Source: Alkalilimnicola sp. S0819
GTDB lineage: Bacteria; Pseudomonadota; Gammaproteobacteria; Nitrococcales; WHIW01
Length of the DNA stretch: 64,000 nt
Assembly: GCF_009295635.1 (NCBI RefSeq)
Contig: NZ_WHIW01000003.1
Coordinates: 186,001 to 250,000, forward strand
Direction of reading: 5' to 3'
Both the position numbers and the translations under genes were made by a program. The notes under the pieces were generated by a model that was not told where the DNA came from, did not search any database, and saw only the letters and a program-made list of their open reading frames with translations. Below are positions 16,813 to 26,072 of the stretch, one piece after another (the first letter of the stretch is position 1; each line of letters starts with the position of its first letter).

Positions 16813-17934
16813 ATGGACATCGCCCAGGAATTCCCCCAAGACCCGCAGCTGATTTACCTCAACCACGCCGGCGTCGGCCCCTGGCCTCGCCGCACCGCCG
16901 CCGCGGTGCAACGCTTCGCGGAAGAGAATGTACGCTGGGGTGCGCGCCACTACCCGCGCTGGCTGCAGACCGAGCAGGTGTTGCGCGAACAGTTGGGCCG
17001 GCTGATCAACGTACCCGCCGAGGACGTGGCGCTTGTGAAGAACACCTCGGAGGGCTTGTCACTGGTTGCTTACGGGCTGGGCTGGCAGGCCGGGGACGAG
17101 GTCATCATCAACGGCGACGAATTCCCCTCCAACCGCATCGTCTGGGAATCCCTCGCCCGGGAATATGGCGTGCTTGTACGCGACGTGACCCTGGATCGCG
17201 AGGACCCGGAGGGTTCCTTGATTGCCGCCATGAGCGCGCGCACGCGGCTGCTGGCGGTAAGCTCCGTGCAGTACGGCACGGGGCTGCGCATGGATCTGGG
17301 GAGGCTGGGTGAGGCATGCCGCGAGGCGGGTGCCCTGTTCTGCGTGGACGCGATACAGAGCCTGGGGGCACTGCGCTTCGATGCGCAGGCCATCGGCGCG
17401 GATTTCGTCATCGCCGACGGCCATAAATGGCTGCTGGGCCCCGAAGGTCTGGGACTTTTCTACGCCCGGCCCGAGTTGCGCGACCAACTGCAACTGCGCC
17501 AGTTCGGTTGGCACATGGTGGCCGCCGCGGGCGACTACGACCGCAAGGACTGGGCTCCCGCGCCTGACGCACGCCGCTTCGAGGCCGGCAGCCCCAATAT
17601 GCTCGGCGTACACGGCCTGAGCGCGAGCCTGAGCCTGCTGGAAGAGGTGGGTTACGCCGAGGTGGAGCGGCGGGTGCTCGCCAATAGCGGTTATCTGGTG
17701 GAGCGGATTCGCGCCGAATCGGCACTGGAGCTTTTGAGCGCGGCTGACCGGCGTGCCGGCATCGTCACCTTCCGCCGTCGCGAGACGGACACCGCCACCT
17801 TGTACCGCGCCCTGGTCAAGGAAGGTATCCCCTGCGCCCACCGCGCCGGCGGGGTGCGCTTCTCACCGCACTTTTACAATACCCCGCAACAGATTGATGC
17901 TGCGGTGGATTTGGTTCTCTCCCTCTCCCTGTAA
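16813..17934 (+). CDS. Class V aminotransferase (cysteine desulfurase/isopenicillin epimerase-like)
   Basis: A 373-residue PLP enzyme of the class V aminotransferase fold. The PLP-binding lysine is K205 in ADGHKWLLGPEG, with the ring-stacking acid D179 in CVDAIQ and the cofactor loop KNTSEGLS near 76-83. The glycine-rich YGTGLR segment is also typical. The group includes cysteine desulfurases, isopenicillin N epimerase-like enzymes and several lyases. There is no obvious catalytic Cys loop of an IscS-type desulfurase, so the substrate is open. It stands alone between two minus-strand blocks, 84 bases after the EAL gene. An alternative GTG at 16780 would add 11 residues. Confidence 0.88.
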   Translation: MDIAQEFPQDPQLIYLNHAGVGPWPRRTAAAVQRFAEENVRWGARHYPRWLQTEQVLREQLGRLINVPAEDVALVKNTSEGLSLVAYGLGWQAGDEVIINGDEFPSNRIVWESLAREYGVLVRDVTLDREDPEGSLIAAMSARTRLLAVSSVQYGTGLRMDLGRLGEACREAGALFCVDAIQSLGALRFDAQAIGADFVIADGHKWLLGPEGLGLFYARPELRDQLQLRQFGWHMVAAAGDYDRKDWAPAPDARRFEAGSPNMLGVHGLSASLSLLEEVGYAEVERRVLANSGYLVERIRAESALELLSAADRRAGIVTFRRRETDTATLYRALVKEGIPCAHRAGGVRFSPHFYNTPQQIDAAVDLVLSLSL

Positions 17935-18012
17935 GAGCGGCTCCCGGCCAGGAAAAGGCTTGGGATAACCCGCGCGCATCGGCGGCCCAGGCCGAGCCCA
18001 CAGCACAGCCGC

Positions 18013-18786
18013 TCAGGCGCTTGCCCTGCGTTCGATCGTCGGGAACAGGCGGTAGAAGTTCTCGCTGGTAATCTCGGCCATGCGCTCCAGGGGCATTTTG
18101 TGCAACTCCGCCAGACACTGAGCGGTGTGGCGCACGAAAGCCGGGCGGTTCTCCTTGCCGCGATGGGGCACCGGGGCAAGATAGGGGCAGTCGGTTTCCA
18201 CGAGCAATCGATCGCTGGGCAGACGGGCCGCGGTTTCCCGCAACGCATCGGCATTGCGGAAGGTGAGAATGCCCGAAAGCGAGATGTGAAAGCCCAGATC
18301 CAGGAAACGTCGGGCGCTGGGATAATCCTCGGTGAAGCAATGGATAATGCCGCCTACCGTGTCCGCGCCCTCCTCCTTCAATATCCGGGCGGTGTCCTCC
18401 GGGGCGCCGCGGCTGTGGATGATCAGCGGCTTTCGCACTTGCCGCGCCGCGCGCACATGGCGGCGGAAACGCTCCCGCTGCCATTCCAGGTCACCCTCGC
18501 CGTAGAAGTAGTCCAGTCCGGTTTCGCCCACGGCCACGTAATCGGGGTCGGCGGCCAGTCGCACCAGTTCGTCCATCCCCGGGTCCTGGCCCTCGCCGCA
18601 GGGGTGCACGCCGATGCTGGCGGATACCTGCGGGTATAGGGCGACGAGTCGCTTGAGTTCCGCGGCCTCTTCCACGGCTACGGAAACGGTGAGGAAATGC
18701 TCCACCCCTTCAGCGGCCGCGGCGGCCAGCACCCCTTCGGGGTCTTCGGAGAGCATGTGCAAATGGCAGTGGGAATCTACGAGCAT
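18013..18786 (-). CDS. tatD: TatD-family metal-dependent deoxyribonuclease
   Basis: A 257-residue TatD/YcfH-type hydrolase with a TIM-barrel metal site. Visible ligands are HCH in VDSHCHLH at residues 5-9, Glu in GETGLDYFYG near 92, His in IIHSRG near 130, His in IIHCFTEDY near 155 and Asp in ETDCPYLAP near 205. TatD proteins are Mg-dependent 3'-5' DNases. It is the last gene of the fab/holB operon, 58 bases after pilZ, the position of ycfH next to holB in E. coli. The ATG at 18786 is preferred over a TTG two codons earlier. Confidence 0.93.
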   Translation of the reverse strand: MLVDSHCHLHMLSEDPEGVLAAAAAEGVEHFLTVSVAVEEAAELKRLVALYPQVSASIGVHPCGEGQDPGMDELVRLAADPDYVAVGETGLDYFYGEGDLEWQRERFRRHVRAARQVRKPLIIHSRGAPEDTARILKEEGADTVGGIIHCFTEDYPSARRFLDLGFHISLSGILTFRNADALRETAARLPSDRLLVETDCPYLAPVPHRGKENRPAFVRHTAQCLAELHKMPLERMAEITSENFYRLFPTIERRASA

Positions 18787-18844
18787 GGGCAATAGGGTCT
18801 GTTCGCCGGCGGCGAGCCGTCGGCGTAGTCAGGGGAAATCGGCT

Positions 18845-19210
18845 TTACATGGTGTGGGTGGGGCGATCGGAGTCCAGCGCACCGGCCAGGTAAGTCTCGA
18901 TCTTGGTGCGGGCGGGCCCGCCATCCTTGTCGGTGAACTGCAGGCCGATACCGGCGGTGCGGTTGCCCTGAGAGCCCTTGGGGGTCATCCAGACCACCTT
19001 GCCCACCACGGGGAACTTCTCGGCTTCGTCCATGAGGCTCAACAGGATGAACACCTCATCGCCCAAGGAGTAACTGTTGTTGTTGGGCACGAACAGCCCA
19101 CCGTTCCTGATGTAGGGCATGTAGGCCGCGTACAGGGCGTTCTTGTCCTTGATGGTCAGCGACAGGATCCCCTGCCGCGCGCCGGGCTTGCGTGGTGCTG
19201 CGTCTGCCAT
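18845..19210 (-). CDS. pilZ: PilZ-domain protein for type IV pilus assembly
   Basis: A 121-residue single PilZ domain of the type IV pilus PilZ group. It includes the strand-rich core with NGGLFVPNN and the late RTAGIGLQF motif. The canonical RxxxR and DxSxxG cyclic-di-GMP motifs are not present, as in the pilus-type PilZ proteins that act through PilB and FimX rather than by binding the nucleotide. It lies 4 bases after holB; holB-pilZ adjacency is common in pseudomonads and relatives. With the EAL and HD-GYP proteins nearby, it suggests control of surface motility. Confidence 0.93.
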   Translation of the reverse strand: MADAAPRKPGARQGILSLTIKDKNALYAAYMPYIRNGGLFVPNNNSYSLGDEVFILLSLMDEAEKFPVVGKVVWMTPKGSQGNRTAGIGLQFTDKDGGPARTKIETYLAGALDSDRPTHTM

Positions 19211-19214
19211 GGGC

Positions 19215-20201
19215 TTATCCCTTGAGCCGCCGCGGGCGCATCAGCCGGTTCCAGCGCTCCAGCAATTCCTCGCGCACGAGTTGCGGGTTGAGCGGATGGT
19301 CCTGGCGTTGCCGCGCCTGCAGCAATAAATCGTGAAAACGATGTGCCTGAACCCAGTCTACCCCCTCACTCAATCGGCGCAAGCCTTGCTCGCGCTCCTT
19401 GCCTAGCGGCTCACATTCACCACCGGCGCCCAGACGAAGGATCTGGCGAAGCATCAGTTGCAGGCTGAGCAGGAAAAGCTCCAGGGGGAGTTTGTCGAAC
19501 CGGGCGGCGGCGCGCACCGCACCAGCGGACTGCAGCAGATCGGCCAACAGCCCGTCCCAGGCGTCCACCAGCCCCAGGTCGCGATAATCCAGCGCCCGCA
19601 GGGGGGCTCCGCCCACCAGGGCCAGTAGCAGTTGCGGGTCCTCCACGCCCTGCCCCGCCAGCCATTTCGCGGCGACGGTCGCGGTGGGCGGGCGCAGCGC
19701 CACCTGCCGGCAGCGGCTGAGCACCGTGGCGGGCAGGCGGGAGAGCCTGTCCGCCACCAGGATCAGCACCGCGCCGGCCGGCGGCTCTTCCAGGGTTTTC
19801 AGCAAGGCATTGGCTGCGGCATGGGTCATGGCGTCGGCGGGCGTGATCACGGCGACGCGGTAACCCGCGTACTGGCTTTTCAGGTGCACGAACTCAGCCA
19901 GCTGTCTCACCTGGTCCACCGAGATGCTTTTCTTGTCGTCCGCCGGGCACAGGGCCTGGTAGTCCGGGTGTGGACGGCCATCCGCGGCGGTGAGCCGGCA
20001 GCCGCGACAGGCGCCGCAGGCTGCGCCCTGCCGTTGGGGCCGCTCGCATAGCAGCGCGTCCGCCAGCGATACCGCGAGCCCCGCCTTGCCGATGCCGGCG
20101 GGGCCGTGCAGGAGCAGGCCGTGGGCCAGACGATCGTGGGCGCGCTCGGCATACAGCCGTGCTCGGGCGTCGTCCAGCCAAGGGTGGTCGGCATCACTCA
20201 T
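19215..20201 (-). CDS. holB: DNA polymerase III delta' subunit
   Basis: A 328-residue clamp-loader subunit. The AAA+ P-loop region reads HGPAGIGKAGLA near residues 30-41, with Ala in place of the Thr/Ser of an active P-loop, as is usual for delta'. A four-cysteine zinc module (CGACRGC) lies near 60-66. Delta' does not hydrolyse ATP but acts as the rigid stator of the sliding-clamp loader. The ATG at 20201 overlaps the tmk stop by 8 bases, showing translational coupling; a start three codons earlier is possible. The order tmk-holB-pilZ-tatD is standard. Confidence 0.95.
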   Translation of the reverse strand: MSDADHPWLDDARARLYAERAHDRLAHGLLLHGPAGIGKAGLAVSLADALLCERPQRQGAACGACRGCRLTAADGRPHPDYQALCPADDKKSISVDQVRQLAEFVHLKSQYAGYRVAVITPADAMTHAAANALLKTLEEPPAGAVLILVADRLSRLPATVLSRCRQVALRPPTATVAAKWLAGQGVEDPQLLLALVGGAPLRALDYRDLGLVDAWDGLLADLLQSAGAVRAAARFDKLPLELFLLSLQLMLRQILRLGAGGECEPLGKEREQGLRRLSEGVDWVQAHRFHDLLLQARQRQDHPLNPQLVREELLERWNRLMRPRRLKG

Positions 20202-20832
20202 CCAGGGCACGCTCCAGAAAATCGCCCAGCTCCACGCCCAATTGAGCCAGAACCTGCTCCTGGGGCCGGGAGGCGTCGATCAGGCGAATGCGCTGGGGGT
20301 AATCCCGGGCCAGCGTCAGGTAAACTTCCCGGGCGCGTTCGAAGAAGTCCAGCCGCTCCTGCTCGAAGCGATCCAGCGCGCCGCGCTTGGCGGCACGGGC
20401 CAGCCCCTGCTCTACCGGCACGTCCAAGAGCAGGGTCAGATCCGGGCGCAATTCGCCCTGCAGCCACTGCTCCAACGCCGCCACCCGTTCACGGCCCAGG
20501 CCGCGGCCGCCACCCTGATAGGCGAGACTCGCCTCGGTGAAGCGATCGCACAACACCCAGCGACCCTGTGCCAGCGCGGGCCGTATGCATTTATCCAGGT
20601 GCTCTGCTCGGGCGGCGAACATCAGCAACGCCTCGGCTTCGGCGGCCATGCCGGTGTAGGTTTCAGCCAGCAGCAGTTCACGCACTGCCTCGCCCAGGGG
20701 GGTGCCGCCGGGCTCTCGGGTCTCCAGCGGCGCTATACCGTGCGCGGCCAGTTGTTGGCGCACGAAGCCCAGGCAGCTGGTCTTGCCCGCCCCCTCCAGT
20801 CCTTCCAGGGTGATGAAGCGTCCGCGTCTCAT
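20194..20832 (-). CDS. tmk: Thymidylate kinase
   Basis: A 212-residue dTMP kinase (dTMP + ATP to dTDP). The P-loop is LEGLEGAGKTS near residues 8-18, the substrate-binding DRF motif is in CDRFTEAS near 93, and a lid region follows around 140-150. Length matches E. coli Tmk. It overlaps mltG upstream by 4 bases and holB downstream by 8, so three genes are read as one coupled block. Confidence 0.97.
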   Translation of the reverse strand: MRRGRFITLEGLEGAGKTSCLGFVRQQLAAHGIAPLETREPGGTPLGEAVRELLLAETYTGMAAEAEALLMFAARAEHLDKCIRPALAQGRWVLCDRFTEASLAYQGGGRGLGRERVAALEQWLQGELRPDLTLLLDVPVEQGLARAAKRGALDRFEQERLDFFERAREVYLTLARDYPQRIRLIDASRPQEQVLAQLGVELGDFLERALDE

Positions 20833-21836
20833 TCACAGCCCCGCTTGCGCTGGTAGCAGTTCACGGCCTGGTTGTGCTCCTGCAGCGTGGCGGAGAATAC
20901 ATGGCTGCCATCGTTTCGGGAGACGAAATACAGCTCGTCGCCCTCGGCCGGATGCAGCGCGGCGTGGATGGCCGCGGCGCTGGGCATGGCGATGGGGGTG
21001 GGCGTGAGGCCGCCCCGGGTATAGGTGTTGTAGGGCGTATCTCTGCGCAGATCGCGAAATCGGATATCGCCCCGATATCGATCGCCCATACCGTAGATCA
21101 CCGTGGGGTCGGTCTGCAGGCGCATCCCCTTCAGCAGCCGGCGCACGAACACCCCGGCTATGCGCGGGCGCTCGGCGGGCACGGCGGTCTCGCGCTCGAT
21201 GATGGAGGCGAGAATCAGGGCCTCGTAAGGGCTGTCCAGTGGCAGCCCGTCGCTGCGCGCCTCCCACTCCCGGCTCAGGGTCTGTGCCATGGCCTGGTAG
21301 GCGCGCCGATACAGCTCCAGGTCAGTGAAACCCCGAGGGAAGTGGTAGGTCTCGGGAAGAAACCGCCCTTCGGGATGTTCGCCGGGGTGCCCGAGTCGGG
21401 CCATCAACTCCGGCCCGCTCAAGGCGTGGGTCCGGTGATCCAGCGCCGGATGCGCGGCAAGAGCTTCACGCAACTGCTTGAAAGTCCAACCCTCGACAAT
21501 GGTGAAGCCGTGCAGGAGCACCTCGCCCCGGACCATGCGATCCACCAGTTCCAGCGCGCTCATGCCCGCCTCCACCCGGTACTCGCCGGCCTGGATGCGG
21601 GCGGATTTCCCGCTCAGGCGCGCGTAGACCCGCAGCAGCCAAGGTCTGTCCACCCAACCCCGCTGTCCCAGATCCCGCGCCAGGTGAGCGAAGGGCGTGC
21701 CACGAGGCACCTCCAGAGTCTGCGCTTCGCTCACCAGGGGGGTTTGGGCAAGCTCCCGGTAGGCTAGAAACAGCACCCCCGCGCCCAGCAGCGCGAGCAT
21801 CAGGGCCGCCAGTAGTAGACGCTTAAGCGCCACCAT
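20829..21836 (-). CDS. mltG: Endolytic murein transglycosylase
   Basis: A 335-residue YceG/MltG protein with an N-terminal membrane anchor at about 7-27 and a periplasmic domain. The catalytic glutamate lies in the conserved IIERET motif near residue 215. MltG cuts nascent glycan strands at the inner membrane and helps set their length. The ATG at 21836 has GGAG a few bases upstream and overlaps pabC by 14 bases; the longer frame to 21911 is only pabC sequence read in another frame. Coupling with pabC upstream and tmk downstream is as in E. coli. Confidence 0.95.
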   Translation of the reverse strand: MVALKRLLLAALMLALLGAGVLFLAYRELAQTPLVSEAQTLEVPRGTPFAHLARDLGQRGWVDRPWLLRVYARLSGKSARIQAGEYRVEAGMSALELVDRMVRGEVLLHGFTIVEGWTFKQLREALAAHPALDHRTHALSGPELMARLGHPGEHPEGRFLPETYHFPRGFTDLELYRRAYQAMAQTLSREWEARSDGLPLDSPYEALILASIIERETAVPAERPRIAGVFVRRLLKGMRLQTDPTVIYGMGDRYRGDIRFRDLRRDTPYNTYTRGGLTPTPIAMPSAAAIHAALHPAEGDELYFVSRNDGSHVFSATLQEHNQAVNCYQRKRGCE

Positions 21837-22665
21837 CACGCATCTCCTCGATGAATCCGCAGTCTTCGGCCAGCGCCCGTTGCAGGGCACGCAACTGCTC
21901 GCTGGCATCAAAAGCCCGGTTCTGGAATTGTCGCACGGGCCACAACCCGATCAGGCTGTTGCTCAGCCACAGTTCGTCCGCGCCGCACAGATCCTCTATC
22001 GTGACCCAGGCCTGCTCGGTCCTCAGGCCCAGCACCGCACACTGCTCCAGCACTCGCTGGCGCATCACGCCACGAACACCGCAAAAAGAAAGATCCGGCG
22101 TCTTCACCGTATCACCGAAACGGACGAAGACATTCGTGAAAGTGCCTTCCACCACCTTGCCGTCGGTATCGCGCATCAGCCCTTCGACGATCTCGGGCCC
22201 ACCCCATTCAGCGCGGGCGAGCACCTGCTCCAGGCGATTGAGATGTTTGAGGCCGGCCAATGCCGGCTGGCGTGCCAGGCGCGTCTCGCACAGGCGCAGC
22301 CGCACGCCGCCCCTCCAATGGCTGGCAGGATACTCGGGCAGAGGATGCAGGGCGATAAGCCGGCGCGCCCGCGCCGGGCTGGGCGGCGCATAACCGCGCC
22401 CGCCGCTGCCACGGGTGTAGATCAGTTTGAGCACGCCATCGGGCTGGCGCGCCAGGCAAAGGTCCCGCTCCCGCGAGAGCTGTGCGGGTTCGGGCGGCGG
22501 GAGGCGCAGGCGCGCACAGCCCTCGATGAGGCGCTGCAGATGTCGCTCCCACAACAGCGCCCGCCCGTTACGGCAGGCTATCGTCTCGAACAGGCCATCA
22601 CCGTACTGCAGGCCACGGTCATTGGCCGGCACATCCTCCCGCCAGTGACCGTCGATCAGCATCAT
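21823..22665 (-). CDS. pabC: Aminodeoxychorismate lyase
   Basis: A 280-residue fold-type IV PLP enzyme that converts 4-amino-4-deoxychorismate to p-aminobenzoate for folate. The PLP lysine is in GLKHLNRLEQ near residue 140, and the family NVFV and LSNSLIG segments are present. It starts at tandem ATGs (22665 or 22662), 13 bases after the fabF stop, with no clear ribosome-binding site, so translation probably depends on ribosomes finishing fabF. The place between fabF and mltG is the conserved one. Confidence 0.94.
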   Translation of the reverse strand: MMLIDGHWREDVPANDRGLQYGDGLFETIACRNGRALLWERHLQRLIEGCARLRLPPPEPAQLSRERDLCLARQPDGVLKLIYTRGSGGRGYAPPSPARARRLIALHPLPEYPASHWRGGVRLRLCETRLARQPALAGLKHLNRLEQVLARAEWGGPEIVEGLMRDTDGKVVEGTFTNVFVRFGDTVKTPDLSFCGVRGVMRQRVLEQCAVLGLRTEQAWVTIEDLCGADELWLSNSLIGLWPVRQFQNRAFDASEQLRALQRALAEDCGFIEEMRDGGA

Positions 22666-22678
22666 GCCCGCGCCCGCG

Positions 22679-23920
22679 TCACTCCGGCTTGCGGAAGACC
22701 AGACTGCCGTTGGTGCCGCCGAAGCCGAAGGAATTGGACAGCGCCACGTCGATGCGCATTTCACGCGCCGTGTTGGGCACGTAGTCCAGATCACACTCCG
22801 GATCCGGGGTGGTGTAATTGATGGTGGGCGGAGCGACCTGATCGCGCAGCGCGAGCACGGTGAACAGGGCCTCGATGCCGCCGGCCGCGCCCAGCAGGTG
22901 CCCGGTCATGGATTTGGTGGAGCTCACCGCCACCTGATAGGCGCCCTCGCCCATCAGCGCCTTCACCGCCTGGGTCTCGGCCCGATCACCAGCCGGGGTG
23001 GAGGTGCCGTGGGCATTGATATAGTCCACGTCCTCGACGTTGATGCCGGCATCGCGCAGGGCATTGGCCATGCAGCGCTTGGCACCCTCGCCGCCCTCGG
23101 AGGGCTGGGTCATGTGGTAGGCGTCGCCGCTCATGCCGAAACCGGCCAGCTCGGCGTAGATCGTCGCACCTCGGGCCTTGGCATGTTCGTACTCTTCGAG
23201 CACCAGCACGCCGGCGCCGTCACCCAGCACGAAGCCGTCCCGGTCCTTGTCCCAGGGGCGGCTGGCAGCCGCGGGGTCATCGTTGCGGGTGGACAGCGCG
23301 CGGGCGGCGGCAAAGCCGCCCAAGCCCATGGGGGTGCTGGCGTATTCGGCGCCGCCGGCGATCATCACGTCGGCGTCGCCATAGCTGATCATGCGCGCCG
23401 CCTCGCCCAGGTTGTGCGTGGCGGTGGTGCAGGCGGTGACGATGGCGATATTCGGCCCCTTCAGTCCGTACATGATCGACAGATTGCCGGAGATCATGTT
23501 GATGATGCTGGAGGGGATGAAGAAGGGGGAGATCTTGCGTGGGCCACCCTTGAGCAGGCCGCTGTGGCCGTTCTCGATGGTGTGGATGCCGCCGATGCCG
23601 GAGCCGATGGCCACACCGATCCGCTCGGCGTTGGCCTCGGTCACTTCCAGGCCGGAATCCCGAAAGGCCTGGATGCCGGCGGCCATGCCGTAATGGATGA
23701 AGGGATCCATCTTGCGGGCTTCCTTGGGCGAGAGGTATTCCGAGACGTCGAAATCCTTCACGCAGCCGCCGAACCGAACGGCGTAGCCTTCGGTATCGAA
23801 GCTGGTAATCGGCGCTATGCCGCTGTTACCGGCCAGGATATTGCGCCAGGCATCCGCCACCGTATTACCCACCGGCGAGACGATACCCAAACCGGTGATC
23901 ACCACACGCCTCTTAGCCAA
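22679..23920 (-). CDS. fabF: 3-oxoacyl-ACP synthase II
   Basis: A 413-residue elongating condensing enzyme that adds two-carbon units from malonyl-ACP. The nucleophile is C164 in [10 protein letters not shown]. The two histidines are in [11 protein letters not shown] near 304 and [10 protein letters not shown] near 341, with the lysine of TKSMTGH just before. It is full length. It follows acpP after a 108-base gap that contains a terminator-like hairpin, so its transcript level may be lower than that of acpP. Confidence 0.97.
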   Translation of the reverse strand: MAKRRVVITGLGIVSPVGNTVADAWRNILAGNSGIAPITSFDTEGYAVRFGGCVKDFDVSEYLSPKEARKMDPFIHYGMAAGIQAFRDSGLEVTEANAERIGVAIGSGIGGIHTIENGHSGLLKGGPRKISPFFIPSSIINMISGNLSIMYGLKGPNIAIVTACTTATHNLGEAARMISYGDADVMIAGGAEYASTPMGLGGFAAARALSTRNDDPAAASRPWDKDRDGFVLGDGAGVLVLEEYEHAKARGATIYAELAGFGMSGDAYHMTQPSEGGEGAKRCMANALRDAGINVEDVDYINAHGTSTPAGDRAETQAVKALMGEGAYQVAVSSTKSMTGHLLGAAGGIEALFTVLALRDQVAPPTINYTTPDPECDLDYVPNTAREMRIDVALSNSFGFGGTNGSLVFRKPE

Positions 23921-23960
23921 GGCCCACCCCTACACTTGCGCTCCGCCACTCCTGACGGGT

Positions 23961-23994
23961 TGAAACAAAACAGGGCCGGCACTTGCCGACCCTG
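23961..23994 (-). terminator. Intrinsic terminator or attenuator after acpP
   Basis: Read on the minus strand, a ten-base-pair stem (CAGGGTCGGC with CAGGGCCGGC, one G-T pair) with a four-base loop is followed directly by TTTTGTTT. It sits 35 bases after the acpP stop and before fabF, where it would let most transcripts stop after the highly expressed acpP while some continue into fabF. Confidence 0.75.
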
Positions 23995-24028
23995 TACGAC
24001 TTCGTGAGGCCGAAGCCGAGAACCGGAC

Positions 24029-24265
24029 TTAGCCCAGGTTCTTGTTGATGTAATCCACAGCCTGCTGCACCGTGGTGATCTTCTCGGCTTCCTCATCGGG
24101 AATTTCGCACTCGAATTCCTCTTCCAGAGCCATTACCAGCTCGACGGTGTCCAGGGAATCGGCGCCAAGATCGTCGACGAAGGAAGCTTCAGCGGTAACT
24201 TCTTCTTCTTTGACTCCCAGCTGCTCGACCACGATCTTCTTAACGCGCTCTTCGATGCTGCTCAT
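24029..24265 (-). CDS. acpP: Acyl carrier protein
   Basis: A 78-residue, strongly acidic ACP. The phosphopantetheine attachment site is S37 in the DSLD motif. It carries growing acyl chains for the Fab enzymes, for lipid A and for lipoyl groups. It starts at ATG 24265 with AAGAGG about ten bases upstream; the open frame further upstream lacks ACP character. A -10-like TACAAT on the minus strand at 24313-24318 suggests its own promoter in the 93-base gap after fabG, as known for acpP in E. coli. Confidence 0.98.
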   Translation of the reverse strand: MSSIEERVKKIVVEQLGVKEEEVTAEASFVDDLGADSLDTVELVMALEEEFECEIPDEEAEKITTVQQAVDYINKNLG

Positions 24266-24358
24266 TCTAAAATTCCTCTTGAGGTTTCCCGGTGCAACCG
24301 CAGTGCGGGCGTATTGTATGTGAACCGTTATCAGTATTCCAGCCGACAAAAAGTCGAC

Positions 24359-25108
24359 TTAATTCATATACATGCCGCCATTGACATGTATGGTCTCGCC
24401 GGTGATGTAAGCCGCGCCCGGCGACGCCAGGAAGCTTACGGCGGCGGCGATTTCCTCGGGCTGGCCCAGGCGGCCCAGCGCGATCCGCTCCAGCACACCG
24501 GCACGCTGTTCTTCGTTCAGCGCATCGGTCATGTCGGTCTGGATAAAGCCCGGCGCCACGGCGTTCACGGTGATCCCGCGACTGCCCAGCTCCAGGGCCA
24601 GGGACTTGGTAAGACCGAACACGCCGGCCTTGGCGGCGGCGTAATTGGCCTGACCGGCGTTGCCCGAGGCGCCGACCACGGAGGCGATGTTGATGACCCG
24701 CCCATGGCGCGCTTTCATCATGCCCCGCAGACAGGCCTTGCTCAGGCGGAACACGGCGGTGAGATTGGTCTCGATCACCGCATCCCATTCCGCGTCCTTC
24801 ATGCGCATGGCCAGATTGTCCCGGGTAATGCCGGCGTTGTTCACCAGGATGGTGGGCGCGCCGAAACGCTCGCCCACGGTCTTGACGAAATCATCGGCGG
24901 CGGCCCGGTCGGTGACATTCAGCATCATCCCGGCACCGGTGATACCCGCTGTGTCCAGGGCCTGCTGAATGGCCTCGGCACCCTTGTCGGAGGTGGCCGT
25001 ACCGATGACCGTGGCCCCCTGGGCGCCCAGGGCCTGGGCGATGGCCCGCCCCAGGCCGCGGCTCGCGCCGGTGACCAGGGCAATTTGGTCCTTAAGCGGC
25101 TTGTCCAT
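24359..25108 (-). CDS. fabG: 3-oxoacyl-ACP reductase
   Basis: A 249-residue short-chain dehydrogenase that reduces 3-oxoacyl-ACP with NADPH. The cofactor motif TGASRGLG is at 14-21, NNAG near 91-94, the catalytic Ser in ASVVGASGN near 142, and Tyr and Lys in YAAAK near 156-160. It lies 12 bases after fabD in the fab operon. Confidence 0.97.
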   Translation of the reverse strand: MDKPLKDQIALVTGASRGLGRAIAQALGAQGATVIGTATSDKGAEAIQQALDTAGITGAGMMLNVTDRAAADDFVKTVGERFGAPTILVNNAGITRDNLAMRMKDAEWDAVIETNLTAVFRLSKACLRGMMKARHGRVINIASVVGASGNAGQANYAAAKAGVFGLTKSLALELGSRGITVNAVAPGFIQTDMTDALNEEQRAGVLERIALGRLGQPEEIAAAVSFLASPGAAYITGETIHVNGGMYMN

Positions 25109-25120
25109 GTTGCTCTTCCT

Positions 25121-26056
25121 TCAGCTCAACGCCTTGTCCAGGCTTGCCGGGTCAAAGACCGGCAGGGGTTTGATCTCGCGCAAGATGCGCCGGTTAAGCC
25201 CCGCCAGCACCTTGCCGGGGCCGCATTCCACCACCGTCTCCACACCCTGGTCGGCGAGATACCGTACGGTCTCCACCCAGCGCACAGGGCTGTGCAGCTG
25301 GCGCACCAGGCGCTCGCGGATGGCGTCCGGGGAACCCGCCGGGCTCACATCGGTGTTATGAATCACGGGAATACGCGGGCTGCGGATCTCAAGCGCCGCG
25401 AGCCGTTCCGCCAGGCGTTGTGCCGCGGGCTCCATCAGCGCGCAATGGGAGGGCACGCTCACCGGCAGCGCCATGGCGCGTTTTGCGCCCAGACCGTTGG
25501 CAGCCTCGATGGCCCGTTCCACAGCGGCGGCGGCACCGGCGATGACCACCTGGCCGGGGGCGTTGAGATTGACGGCTTCCACCACCTCTCCCTGGGCGGC
25601 CTGCTCGCAGGCAGCACGGACCTGTTCGTCGTCCAGCCCGAGAATGGCGGCCATGGCACCCTGCCCCTGGGGCACGGCTTCCTGCATGAATCGGCCCCGG
25701 TCGGCCACCAGGCGCACGGCGTCGGCGAAGCCCAGGGCATCGGCGCAAACCAGGGCGCTGTATTCACCCAGGCTGTGCCCGGCCAGGAAAGCCGGCTCGG
25801 CGCCGCCGCGGGCCTGCCACAGACGCCAGACCGAAACACCCGCCGCCAGCATGGCCGGCTGGGTGCGATCAGTGCTGTTCAAGTCCGCTTCCGGGCCGTT
25901 CTGCACCAGCTCCCACAGATCGTAGCCCAGCGCCTCGGAGGCTTCCGCGAAGGTCTGTTGCACCTGCGGGTACTGCGCGGCCAGATCCGCGAGCATGCCC
26001 AGGGACTGGGAGCCCTGACCGGGGAAAACCACTGCGAGTTTCGTGTCTTGGGTCAT
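25121..26056 (-). CDS. fabD: Malonyl-CoA:ACP transacylase
   Basis: A 311-residue acyltransferase that loads malonyl groups on ACP. The active-site serine is S95 in GHSLGE; the catalytic His lies in the VPSHCALM segment near 204; the oxyanion Gln is in FPGQGSQ at 11-17. It starts 16 bases after fabH and is followed by fabG. Confidence 0.97.
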   Translation of the reverse strand: MTQDTKLAVVFPGQGSQSLGMLADLAAQYPQVQQTFAEASEALGYDLWELVQNGPEADLNSTDRTQPAMLAAGVSVWRLWQARGGAEPAFLAGHSLGEYSALVCADALGFADAVRLVADRGRFMQEAVPQGQGAMAAILGLDDEQVRAACEQAAQGEVVEAVNLNAPGQVVIAGAAAAVERAIEAANGLGAKRAMALPVSVPSHCALMEPAAQRLAERLAALEIRSPRIPVIHNTDVSPAGSPDAIRERLVRQLHSPVRWVETVRYLADQGVETVVECGPGKVLAGLNRRILREIKPLPVFDPASLDKALS

Positions 26057-26072
26057 TGTCCTTGATCTTTTA